DNA from: Aradus depressus
Lineage: Eukaryota > Arthropoda > Insecta > Hemiptera > Aradidae
NCBI GenBank assembly: GCA_963662175.1
Contig: OY759215.1
Coordinates: forward strand, 59,289,213 to 59,353,212
Reading direction: 5' to 3'
Length of the DNA: 64,000 bases
Part shown: positions 9,996 to 22,700 of the stretch, piece by piece
How the letters are laid out: each line of letters begins with the position of its first letter
How positions within the stretch are numbered: the first letter of the stretch is position 1
Notes under the pieces: model-generated
What the model was told of the DNA's origin: nothing
Databases searched by the model: none
What the model saw: the letters and a program-made list of their open reading frames with translations, nothing else
Position numbers and translations under genes: made by a program

Positions 9996-10719
9996 TATGT
10001 ATATAGTTAGTGAAATTAGAGAATATATCAAATAAACAAGTTTTATTTTATTTTTCAAGTCCATTTGAATTATTTCACAATATCTCTGCAATAATGTCAG
10101 TTTTCATTCTCCACATCTGTCACAGGTGGGACTATCCTTGACTCCTGTAATATGTAGGTGTCTATTGAACGGTCCGAGTCCACTGGCAGTTGCTGAAGTT
10201 CAGTTCTTTTGAGGTTCAGGATCCCATCTCCCATCACCTTTCATTCCCTACCCAGGAACATCTTCGACTGTCTGGATGAGGTTATTTCTGGATGAGGAAC
10301 TAGAATGTTCACTTTTTTATGGTTCGGTATGCCCCCCAGGATATTCCGCGTATTGGCTCTGGCGACATGAAGGACTTGGTTGAAACTTCCTTGGCCAGTC
10401 TGTCTGAGTGATGGAGGACCCAGTAGGGTCCAACTTTCTTGTTTAACTGATGTGAGCACTCTCTTACTTGTGTAGCACTCCTACCGGTTTCTACCAAACT
10501 AGCGTTCATCAGATTTCAGGGCTACGAAATGCTTGGAGAACTGCTTCACTGTCGGAGAATATCTTCACCTCCTCCATGCCACTATTCATTAGTTCTCTTC
10601 TAGATGCACATTCCAGGATCGTCTTCACCTCCACTTCAAATACAGTAGCGATCTTAGTTATCGATAATTTTGATTTTTCGAAAACTGCCTGATAATAATA
10701 TATTTTGTGTTGTTTTAGA

Positions 10720-13700
10720 ATGACCAGAGAAGTGCTAAGAAAGCACTGCAAAGATAACCATCTATACTTGACGCCGAAGTTGAATGATGTCCTTTACTTA
10801 CACTTTAAAGGTAATCTTATTATAGTAATAATAATAATAAATAATTAGTTAATAAAGTATTCATAACAACTCCGACCGAGAATTTCAAGTTTTTTTACCT
10901 GGAATATAAAAAAAACTTGAGCAAGCCGTCCTTCGGAGGGGAAATTAAATAGCTGTCCTTAGCCTGCTTGTTAAAGACTAACTAAAGCTGTGCAGACGAA
11001 ATTTAGGACTCTCAGAGTAAAGCCGGTCTCATGTCCACTTGATCGATTAAGCATTGTGTGTTCTTTCATAAAGGTCAACAAACCAGTTCTGCACTAAGAG
11101 AGCACTATTCATTCCATTTAAATTCATATAAAAAAATTAATGGGGCTAACTGAGACGCCTAACGTGTTCTGCTGAACAGATATTCGCACGAATTAACCCT
11201 TAGTCAGAGACGGGTATTTAGTGAGCTTGTGTCTTCTAAATAGGACTAACGAAAACTGTAAAGAATAACGATGATACGAAGCGAATTCCATTCCCCGGAG
11301 GTATCTTGAGCAGTATTGTTCTGATGAGACAGCGCGGCAACTCACGAACGTTACGTTTTCAGTGTAACCCCTGCCATTACATTTTAACCGTTAAATTGTA
11401 CTTCATCTGCCTCTCATATTATGTACCTATTTCTTATGTAGTCGAACAGTCGAAAGAAAAAATAAATATAAAATTGTTAGTTATTGTGTAATCGTCACAC
11501 ACAGAAGCAAGTAATTTTACATGTAATTCTAACCTGTTCCCAAAGGATCATTCGAAATAAGAAAAGTCTCACGTTTTAATGAAAATTAATGAAAGATTTT
11601 ATAAAACCATAGTAAGTTTCATTACGTAAACCTAGTTTTTTTTTGTTTATTAATACTTAAATGTGAATGAAAAACCCCTTATACAATCATACATTTTCTC
11701 TGGGTGCTTTTCTAATTATTCACGTCCTCTGTGTTGAATGTACAAACGTATTTTCATTTCCCAGGATATATTAAAATCTTGAAACAAGCCCCTCCATTCG
11801 GACGTTAAATTATCAAGGTTCTAAAAGGAATATTTACATTTTACAGACAATAGATGGGTTGTCTTCGTCTGTTATTATGTTGCGTCACTGTCCCATCGAA
11901 AATTTTCCAAATGAATAACAGTATTGGAGTTCACATATTTATGATTTTCTTAGGTTCATGTTCAGCAACATTATACAATATAGCAACACATTGAATAGTT
12001 TCCAATGTTTCAATGATGAAAAGCACAGCGAAAAGAAGGCCTCTTAGGGTAGCAGCTTAAAGCTCACTCCAAATTCCGTCTAAAACCTATTTGGTAATAA
12101 ATTTTATATGCACTACCTGTTAAAATTACATTTCTGGATTCCAATTAGGGTATGTTTAGGGAACTTCCTCAAAACGCTAGGATATTAAATTTCTTTCAAA
12201 TCGAACTACGTTTTCTTCAAGAAACGTGAATATGTATGTTGGACCTTAAGAAGGGGTATCAATGCTAATCTAACTCGATGAAAGATAACCAGGATGAAGT
12301 ATAAAGTTCTTTCATAATTTCCTCAGTAGCGTTTCTGTGGAATAGGAGGAATAGACATTCCTAAATTCGAGGATTTTGAAAAAATATATTGTGATGTAAA
12401 AACTACAGAACATTCTTTTTAATGAATATAGAAAAGAGGTAATTTTTGTTATAATATAATATATATATTATATATATATATCAAGGTGTTTAAAAAAACA
12501 AAACAAGAAAACATATAAAACAGCTGTAAAACAAATGGTGAGAGTAGAGTGGAGAGTCGTGAGCTAGCTCTGGAACGGTGCACTGTGAATTGATATGTTT
12601 TAAATATAGTGAAGTTGAACAATTAGATGAAAGTTGACTGGGGTGAAGTTGAGATGTGGAAAATGATCGAAGTCTAAATTATGTGGTAGAAACTTGAAAA
12701 GAAGGTACAATTAATAATATATATTTTTCAATATGCCCAAACAAAAAAAGAAATAGTTTTAGGTATTTAGTTTTATGATTTTGTTTTTCGTTTTATTTTT
12801 GTTTTGTTTAATGTTTAGTTTTTTAATCAAAATGTGTAAATAAAGCAAATAACCCTAATATTTGTCCTCTTAAAATTCTATTCTATTCATCTTCCCTGTT
12901 GGCCCAGTAATATCATTTGAAAACCCTTGGATTAGAATTAATATTATTTAAAATTATTAAAAAATTGGTATCTCTTTATATATCCAAGTGTAAAGTTTGT
13001 TAAATGGAATTTTTTTGTTGTATACGTGTACTTTCTTAAAAATTGCACGTCTTAAATTATTGATAATATTCTTTTAGGGCCTTTTTCGGAAAACTACTGT
13101 AGAAATCAAAATTTAAATTAAGAAAAGAGATCAAATTTCTACAGGAAATGTGGTAGCAAAAAGCTTTTACCACAATATATATATTTAAGAGAACCCTCTC
13201 TTAAAATGAATTTTTTTAAACATAGTACTTAAGGGTTATTTTTTAGAACATGCACGGAAACTTACCTATACCAAATTTAATTTAAATTGGATAACGTTTA
13301 CTACAAGGAAAGTGGATAAGTGCGTTGGAGCTTTCGATAAAATTGTAGCCATCTTATTATTTTGAGAATATTTTCTGATTGAGAAAAATAATCTACCAAA
13401 AACAAGATATTTCACGTGATTTGTTTTATTTATGTTACGAATAAATTACACTCATTTTTCTGTTCTGTAGGTTTTAGTAAAATCGAAAACTTGGACGAGT
13501 ATACTGGACTGAGAGCTCTCTGGTTAGAAAACAATGGAATATTGAAAATTGAAAATCTGGACAATCAAAAAGAACTGCGATGTCTCTTCCTTCACAACAA
13601 TATTATCAGAGCAATAGAAAATTTAGAAAGTCTTGTTCATTTGGATACCATCAACCTGTGTCATAATTATGTGACGAAAATTGAAAACCTTGGTATGTAT

Positions 13701-16700
13701 TACTGGAAAAACAATATGGGAAATATGTGAGAAAAGTTAATTACGTTGTTATTATTTAGTACAAGGAAAATCAAATTTAGGGCTGAAAAGACTAAAAAAT
13801 AATGTTTTGCTTTGTTTAATTTTATTTAGACTAACAACTTTCAACATGAAAATGTAAGATATTTCAAAAATTACAATCCATGCTGGAAAATTGAGGGCTT
13901 ATAAAAAGGTAGAAATATAAATTTAAAGGTATCTCTCTTATTATATATTCTATGGACAAATTATTGCGATTTCCTTTCCTTTTTTTTTACAAAAGGAAGT
14001 GAGTTTTTACATTTGCATGCACTTCTACTTCAGCAAACCAAACAACATCTATTGATACAAATACTATTAGATCCACGGATCAATGACGAAAACAATTTAA
14101 TATATTTCATCATTCAAAGCAGTGCATTCATAATTAGATGCTTCAATGATGCTAACATGAGTTGATATGATCCTAAATAGATACAGATCCCCATCTCAGA
14201 AGAGACACATACAATTAACAAAAAACAAGATACCTACTCTAGTTTATTTATTTATTAGAAATGTATTTACAATCTCGTTGAAAACAGAATGTTTTAAATG
14301 CTAATGCGACGGAAAATTATGTTAAAAACATTAAAACATAGGTACATTATAAAGTTAAGCCTAGTTATATGAAAAGAAACTTTGATTTTAAACATAAATA
14401 CCTTACAGTTAGTAATGTTATAAGAAATAAAAACTTAATAGCTAGTGAAGTATAACAACAGAAAGAAACGTTTTGAATATTTGTTACAACAGAAAATAAA
14501 TTTCATAGATAAAAAATATGTATATATAATTACAAAATGTACCTAGTAGGAGAAAATGACTAAATAATGAATAAAAGAATATTTTCACATTATTTAAAAA
14601 GTAAAATTTAAAACTAATCCAACGATGTGTCTTCCTCAGTTCAGGATTAACCCATAAGTAAATTAAGCAATTGGTTAGGGCATCACGTCTCGGGGGGCAC
14701 CATAAACAGCACCGAAAAAATATTTGCTAGCACATGAAAGGCAAGGCTGTTTGAAAACCCGCCCGTTTAAATACGACGATGCTGCAGGAAAGGCTCGATG
14801 CTTTATCAATATTATATACTAGCAGTAATACCCGGCGTTGCCCGGGGAACTTTGACTTTTCTCCTAATATCTCTCGTTCGAATCCTATTCAATTTTTCAA
14901 CAGTAAATTCATGATGTTATAATTTTGAATTATTCATACGGAATAAGGCTTATAGTCCTTCAACGGCAGACATCCCAGCTAGTAAGTTTTTAGGACCCCT
15001 GGGCACCATAACTAGTGGGTACTTAGCGTCACTGGACGTTCTAGCCAGTGCGTACTTAAGAACGCTTGTGACCACAGCTAGTATGTGCTTTGCAACGGCG
15101 GACCCCACAGCTAGTATGTAGTTAGGAACGCTGGACACCACAGCCAGTATGTACCTTGCAACGGCGGACCCCATAGCTAGAACGTGTTAGGAACGCTGAG
15201 CACCACAGCTAGTACGTAGTAGTAGTACTACTACATGTGAAATTTCATGAGAATCCGATTACCTTTAATGAGTCAGTACTATTTATATCCTTAGCCCCCC
15301 CCCCCCCCCCCCCTCCTCCCGTTCACATTTTTGAGATGTCACATTGTGTATTTTTCTATTTCGCCTTTAAAAATACTTACATGTGAAATTCCATGACAAT
15401 TCGATCATCTGGTAATGACCGATCACTATCTTTATATTTAGGCCTACCCCCACAACTCCCCTCACGTTCACAATTTAGTGACGTCACACACCCTATTTTT
15501 TTATTTGGCCAAAAAAATTGTTTAAAACAAAACAATTTTTTGGGGCCTCATTGGGTAGTCAAAAAGCGTACGACTTGCAGTGAATTTCATTCTAAAAATT
15601 ATTTAAAGTAATATAATAAGTTTCTTAATTCTAAAAAATTTAAATTTCTGTTTGTTCGAAGAAAACCTCTTAATTGCAACGCAATTCATTCAGGTCTAAA
15701 TATGTGTACATGTCAACACTGATGACAATAGAAATTATTGACAAAACCTGTTAGCTTTAATTGTTCATTTAAGTGAATTTTACAAGTTGCTCCATAACCA
15801 AAAACAACAGGATTCTGTGCGGTGAACAAATTAACATTTATGCAAAATATGGTGTTAATCTGGAACCAGATGTGACAGACATCGCGTAGCACAAAAATTT
15901 TCAGATTCAAAGCCTACTAGGTCTGAAGAAATGTATTTTAGAAATTATCTGTATGAATATATTTCAGGGTACATTTTTAAACGTGGGTAAATGCACGTCA
16001 AATTGTATTTACAATGTTAATAAATTATTAAATAATTAACAAAATGTGTTTAATGAATTAAAAAAGTTCTAAGTACGGAATACGATTTTTTGATAAGCTT
16101 AGAGATACAAATTGACAAATAAAGAGCCTCATTAACGACAATGATGTTAAATAATTGACGGCACTTCCCCACACGGAAAATAGTGCTAATCCTTGCTGGT
16201 ATAGTCATTGGGCATTCCCTTGATAATTTAGCTGTAGCTAGAATCATTTCGATTGTCTTCCTGAAGTACGATCTGCTGAACACCGCGAACCGCCCTCGCA
16301 GGAGGGTAAAGCACTTGAGACAGCCAAAAGCTAAAAACTTAAGCGTGAGATAATTGAGAATGAGGGTTTTGCATTACGTTTATTTAAAGGTACAACAATT
16401 TTTTTTCTCGATATTTAAAAGCTGCGATACTGCCGATAACCACTCCTTTCTTCACCGTTGTTGTTGTGCTCCAGTTCGAAAATTTCACAAATTATTTCAT
16501 TATTTATTATTAATTATTTACACGACGAATATTAAAGAAAACGCTCAACTTATAAGTATGTATATGTATGTACTACCGCTTTCGGCATTACACCATCGTC
16601 AAGTTTAGTTTTAAACTAAGTTAGTTTGTGAGTGCGAACCGTTCTTAAGTTCTTCTCAGTTAAGGAAAGGGGATGGAATTTCAACTTGGAAATCCACACG

Positions 16701-19700
16701 GCTGTACAGTTAAGAATTCGTTTCGTCTGAAAAATTTAATTCCCTATTTTCAGTGGTAAAACTAAAATTATTAAATTCTAACAAAAAAACTAATTTATAC
16801 GTGAAATGGTGTGTGTACATGTTAACCAAATGATAGCTCATGACATGAGAATATTAAATATACAACAGCAATCATTATGCTAAATGGACAAATATAATTT
16901 AGTTCTCACAATATGTCCGCGTTTCTCAACTTGAGTTTTTTTTATTGGCCTTTTGTACGACGCATATTAGCCATGTCTCTATAAAGGTGTTCTATTTAGT
17001 TATTTACAACATCCATGGCCCCGGGAGTTCTATTTACGAAATAAAACTCTCCCTGACGGGATTCGAACCCGCAAAGGTGAGGCCATGCGACCGAAGCCCT
17101 ACGCTCTAGCCAGCACGGCCCCCATGGCCCCCAATTTAGAAGTTGTCAATTATTTGATTTCTACGAATTTAGGGACTATAAATGTTTGAACGACTGCAAT
17201 GGCCATATTTTAATTATTTTTTCCTGCCTCTCTGGGGTTCTTGTAACTTTTTTTTTTTTTTTTTTTAAAGACAGAAACATAATTATCAATTTTGTCCCTA
17301 AACGAATATCGAAAATTTTACTATTTCGCGTTTTTTAGGTTTTAGCTCACTGCGAGCCGCCATTTTTCAAGAAGGAAAAAGTTCGAATCAAGTGGGGGAA
17401 TCAGGATATAATAAGGCTATTGATGGTGGTGGCTAAGACATATTCAGTAAGTTAGTTTTTCGGTTAAAATGGAATATTCATGGATTAGGTAGGGATGGGG
17501 AGGGGAGGAGCAGGAACAGTGGTTAATGACGCTTCAGTGGTCCCACTTCAGTAACAAAGTGTAAAGGGATTTAATAACTATTGGTGGTCTGTATACAAAA
17601 GTTCTTCCAAGTTACTGACTCCTACAGATAGTGATTTATAGTTATTATTTTGTCTTATTGTTTGCAGCCCATCTTCCTGCTTTGGGTACACTTAACATTA
17701 GTCACAACAAGATATCACAAATGGAGGATTTGGAACATCTTATCTTGTGTAAAACACTCTCTGTTCTCGATCTATCGCATAACTTTATTGAAAACCCTGA
17801 CGTTATTGAGGTAAGATTTATTTTCAGTCATTTATCGTAATGGAGAGGAAATCTACAAAACCATTCCGCTCGTACTTATTATTCTTGTATTTTAAGGCAG
17901 GATTAGAAGGAATGTCAATATAATAAGTACAATGTTTCCCTTCTCTACTGATAGAAAGTGAGAACACTGTGCTTCTCATTGAAACCCCACTGTTTTTTTC
18001 CACAGGAGTTTACAGTGTATATTTCGAATGTCTCAGTGGAATGAAAGACTTGAAGGGAATTGGCATGCAAATTTTACATAACCTACGAACCGAAGGAGTC
18101 AGAAATAGAAGGTCGTTTCTTATATCTTTTCGCCTTTGACGTCCATGTTAAAAATCTTGTAAGCTTGTATTCAGGTTTTCGTTAGGGACTACAATGTCCA
18201 ATTTTTCGGTACCTTCATTGTTATAATTTTTTTGCCCCGTTCCTCTTCTCAGGAAACCCTAAGAATTCAGCATTACATATCCAATTCAAGACGAATGGCT
18301 AAATGTCAAATTAACACTTCAGGATGCCATCCATGTAGCCTTTTCTTCAAGTTCGGCCATACTTGAAATAACCTGTTCGTTTTGCTTTGAACTCGCTAAA
18401 CCTAACAACATTAACGGAGACTCACACGACATTACTAATCACACCTCACCTTATCAACAGAACTCCCAATCATATTCACAACTCCCGCTGAGCTGACTGA
18501 CTACATTACCAAACTGCCTCTACGAAAGGCACCGGGAGACGACCTTATATCTAATGTTTTAAAAAATCTGTCGATCAATGAGGTTGCTTATCTCACTAGT
18601 GTCCTCAATAGCTGCCTCCGGTATGGCTATTTTCACATCAGTGGAAACACTCTACCATTATACTCATACCCAAACCAGGAAAGCCAAAGCATGACCCAGC
18701 AAGCTACAGATCCATAAGTTTCCTGAATATCCTGGCAAAATTACTCGAAAGAGTTATTATCTACGTTAGGTTTCTAGGGTTTCTGGAAATGAGTAACATA
18801 CTTCCGCAGCATCAATTTTGGTTCAGGACTAACTATTGCGCAACCCATCAACTTCAGAGAGTCGTCAAAAAAATTTATTTTGGTTTTGAAAAGATACAAT
18901 ATTCAGTAGGGCAGTTTCTCCATGTAGCTGCAGCCTTCTACAGCGTGTGGCATGATGGACTGCGATTTAAGCTCAGGAGGACTGGAGTCCTACCATCGTA
19001 CATTTCAGTGTGTGAGATGCAAAACTCGCTCGTTACAAAAATTGAAAAAATTGAGATGTCTTTAGAATCTGCTCTAAAAGATGTTTTGGCGCTTTATAAG
19101 ACTAAAACATCAGATTGTATCAAAACTTGTTCTTTCCAATGGTTTTAGGTGACTGAAAATTGCAGTTAGTATCAAAACTGGTTCGTTCCATGCATGTTTT
19201 TTGCATTTTCTCAATATTCGGCTAATGTGTAACGAGCGAGTTTTGCATCTCACTCACTCATATATAAAATAGTGTTGGACTTCCTCAGTTTCAGAACTTT
19301 CCAGACCCGAATCAGCCCCATTCTCAATGAGAAGAAGCCGACCCATGCGAGTGTTCCCCAGGGTGTCCACTTAGTCCCATTCTGTTTAACCTCAACTGTC
19401 ATGACATGCCTCATCCTCCTACAGTGCTTTTGGCTACCAACGCTGATGATACTTTGCTAATATCAAAACACCATGACTTGTCTTCAGCCGTGTGATAACC
19501 GTCAACCATGTGTGGAAGTATTGGCGTATTAGTTCAAAAGATAGAAACTTAGCCTTAGTGCTGCCAAAACGGAGGCCGGTATTTCCTGTATTCGAAGAAT
19601 TGACACTACCACACCGACAAAACTAAACGTGAACAGCGCTTACATAAACTACACTCCTCACCACTAAGCAATTGATAACTCGGCATTCAAACAAAATGAA

Positions 19701-22700
19701 CATGGAATCATACAAAAACAAAAAACTCACGCATGCACATACCAGCCTATCGCAACTCTACCCCCTCATCAACAGATCGCCACTTAAGTACACTTGCAGC
19801 ATTCTCCTCTACACATCGCTACTCAGACCACTATTCACCTACGCAACACCCATCTGGCTGGACACGAACAAAACAAACATGCAAAAACTTCGAGGATTTG
19901 AAAACAAGGTTCTCCCTTTGGCAGTAACCGCACCCTAGTTTCTCCGGAACACACAAGTTCTTCAAGAAACCGGCCTTCCAGACATCGCAGACTTCCTGCA
20001 GAAAATCACCACGTCTTACCATGAAGGACTCTTTCGTCTCTGGTGCCGAATTTTATAAATTGGGCCTACCAACCCAAAACAGGAGACTCAGACCTCGCCT
20101 TTACCAGGATTTTTAATAATTTTTTTTTTTTCTGTGTGGTTTTTTGTTTCTTTTTTTATTTAGCCAATTGGTGCATTTTTGCTCCCGTCTAGTCGGATCG
20201 TTTGAAATGATATGCCATACATTGTGGTTGTAAAATGAATTGTGGTGGAAGCTAGATAGCCTGTCTTGTAAGTTTGTTTTTCCTTGAGATGTTTCGTGGG
20301 TATATGTTCAGCCATTTTCGCTTCATGCCCGGACAAACACACACTTACGGGCAGTACTCTTCCCGTTTTATTTTTTTCAGACCGATTTATTTTTCAACTT
20401 ATCTGAGTTATTATTATTTTTAGGTATTCGAAAAGATGGAAGCGCTGAAGGTTTTGTCTCTAATGGGAAATCCAGTTGTATCAAAAATAAGATATTACAG
20501 AAAAATACTGACTATCAAATGTGTAAGTCAGACGAATTTAAAGTAAAATAATAGATAATAAATAAAACTAATAGATTTTAAAACATTCAAGTATTTTTAG
20601 AGTTTTCGTACTAAGCATTACGTAGGTACCTATAAAACTTGGATACTGGGAAAGCTTCAAGCCCACGTTTTTGAATATGCCGATTAACTTTATACATAGT
20701 TGGCTCACCTAAATATGTCTATATTTTTCACTCAAAACAAGATGTACTCTAGATTGGTTTCGATTCTACGGCACCTTAATAAACAATTCAATCTAAATGT
20801 AACAAAAATGTGGCTTAACTTGTTTGATAATGTAAATCTAATATGTACTTAATTTGAATAATACACTAATGACGATCAAGATAAACTGGGTCTAGACAAT
20901 AAAGACAGTAATATATTGATTTATTTTTTGTGCAGAAAGAGCTTACATACCTGGACGATAGACCGGTATTTCCTCAGGACAGACTCGCCGCTGAAGCATG
21001 GTAAATATTAGTTTTTGAATATGTAATTTTAACGAAAATTGAAACAATTCAGTTCTCAAATTCCACCACTTTTTTTGTCACAATTTTGGTCACAACTGTT
21101 ACAGGAAGACCACCCAGCGGTAGCTTCTCAAGACCAAATTTAGAAATGAGGAATGGGGGTATTATGATGGTTAAGTTTCAGGAAGTGGGGGGCTGCAATT
21201 TGGGATTATAGCAAGTGACGGTTCCATCTCCTCTTCAGTCTCCTGGGAGGATTGTGTGGTGAAGTGGATGAGTGAGTGGATGTAAATTGCGTGTGAATGC
21301 AATTTGGTATGGAAAGTCTGTAAAGATCCTGAATTGTGTCATGTATAGTGTTCATCATGAGGTCATTGTGGAATGTTCTCTTGCATGGGGGCATTGTATA
21401 ATGAGTCTGAGTCCAGGAAAACCTGGATTCATTTCAAATTTTAGTCGAGCCTTATATCCAGTGTGGGTATACTTAGGACAGTGTAGCAGTTACGCTTATC
21501 TAGTAAGTGTAATGTGTGTGTACAGAAGGGAATAAATAATTTTAAATTGTTTGTTTAGTGTATTACGGGTGAGTCGTGTATGAGGGTTCCATGTCAGATT
21601 TCTGTCCAGTGTAAGTCCCAAGTATCTCCTGATCCGTATGTTCACAGTGGTCTGAGTTATTGAGTGTAACAGTTCCGTTTGTGTGTCATGTCCAATTTCG
21701 AAATATTATTATATAATATATAATAATTATTATTATTAATTATTAGAATTACATAGAGAATTTCCTGTTGACAGTTCAGCGTGTTTCGTGTGAGGATTCA
21801 GTGACAGGCCTAGGTATCGTACAGTATTATTTTGAGAGAAGGTCTCAGTAAGCTTCCCGTCAGAATGTGAATATGAGTGGTGAATTACCTGTATTAATTC
21901 AATTTTTTATTTTCCGTATATTGCACCAGTTTTTGATTTGTGTGAGATGGTGTTGTGTAAATTAAGCGAATATCTGAAGTTCAACAGCAGCTAAGATGAC
22001 GGTGTTATCAACGTATGTAGCTGCCATTGTGCGGGTGAAGATGAACATGTCAGATGAGTATAGTGTACATAATAAAGAAGCTAAAACAAAACCCTGCCAA
22101 TATGGGTCGTACTGAGGAGATAGCAGAGCCCTGGTGGATAGCGTTCGTTTTATATATGATTGGAGGATTCGGTAATATCTCAATCGGATCTCAGTTTATA
22201 TTTCCCATATGCCAAATGAGCCAAACTCAGTAAAAAGCCTGTCTTAGATGGAGGAATGCCCCCGTTGCATGTATCTTTCTTTTTAAGGCAGATGCTATGT
22301 AATCCAGAAGCCTTTGTATAACTGGTGAATTTTGGATTTACTTGTGCTCGAGATAATTTCCTGATTTATTTGTTCAGGAAAACAGGAGGTGAGGAGGGGG
22401 AGATACAGGCAAGAAAAAATTGGCAAGAAGCAGAGCAAAAGAAAATTACAGACAGTGTGACAGGTGAAATTTTAATTTCTATTTTAATAGTATATAAATG
22501 TCTAAAAAGCAAAGTAATTTCTCCACAAGTTTGCAATACCTAGACCCTAGATAAAGATAGTAGATGCTGAGACGGAAGGTAATGTCCCTATTCCTTCTCA
22601 TAAAGGACTCCCCTTTACTATTTTTCTGTAGATTACACTATCTCCCCTGGGCTCTAGTCTCCTAAAGACCTTGTCCTTTCTACTTGTGAGTGCTCCACAT

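Larger units (their letters stand above)
9687..10106. mobile_element. Penelope-like insertion with inverted ends and 13-bp target duplication
   Basis: Arms of ~105 bp (9687-9791 and 9958-10061) are inverted copies of one another, each with an AATAAA-rich tail pointing outward and a hammerhead-like motif at its inner end. The sequence TTCTCCACATCTG flanks the insert on both sides (9674-9686 and 10107-10119), a 13-bp target-site duplication inside the cysteine motif of the retrotransposon above. Penelope-like elements are known for partially inverted copies, variable target duplications and hammerhead motifs, so that family fits best. A MITE is the alternative. Confidence 0.6.
9440..10690 (-). 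pseudogene. Broken Jockey-like non-LTR retrotransposon: RNase H and C-terminal region
   Basis: On the minus strand, from about 10680 down, translation resembles an RNase H domain of a non-LTR element: TVFEVEVKTILECA, then an IFSDSEAVLQAF strand with the catalytic-type SDS. Past frameshifts there is an ADRLAKE-like segment. The end is a cysteine motif (SHLCDRCGE, about 10107-10145; continuing RCGEDETTAHFLGRCPG, about 9615-9686). That kind of C-terminal Cys/His motif is common after RNase H in Jockey-type ORF2. Several frameshifts and a ~420-bp insertion at 9687-10106 break it. Its upstream border lies only ~30 bp before the DNAAF1 splice acceptor at 10718. Confidence 0.7.
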
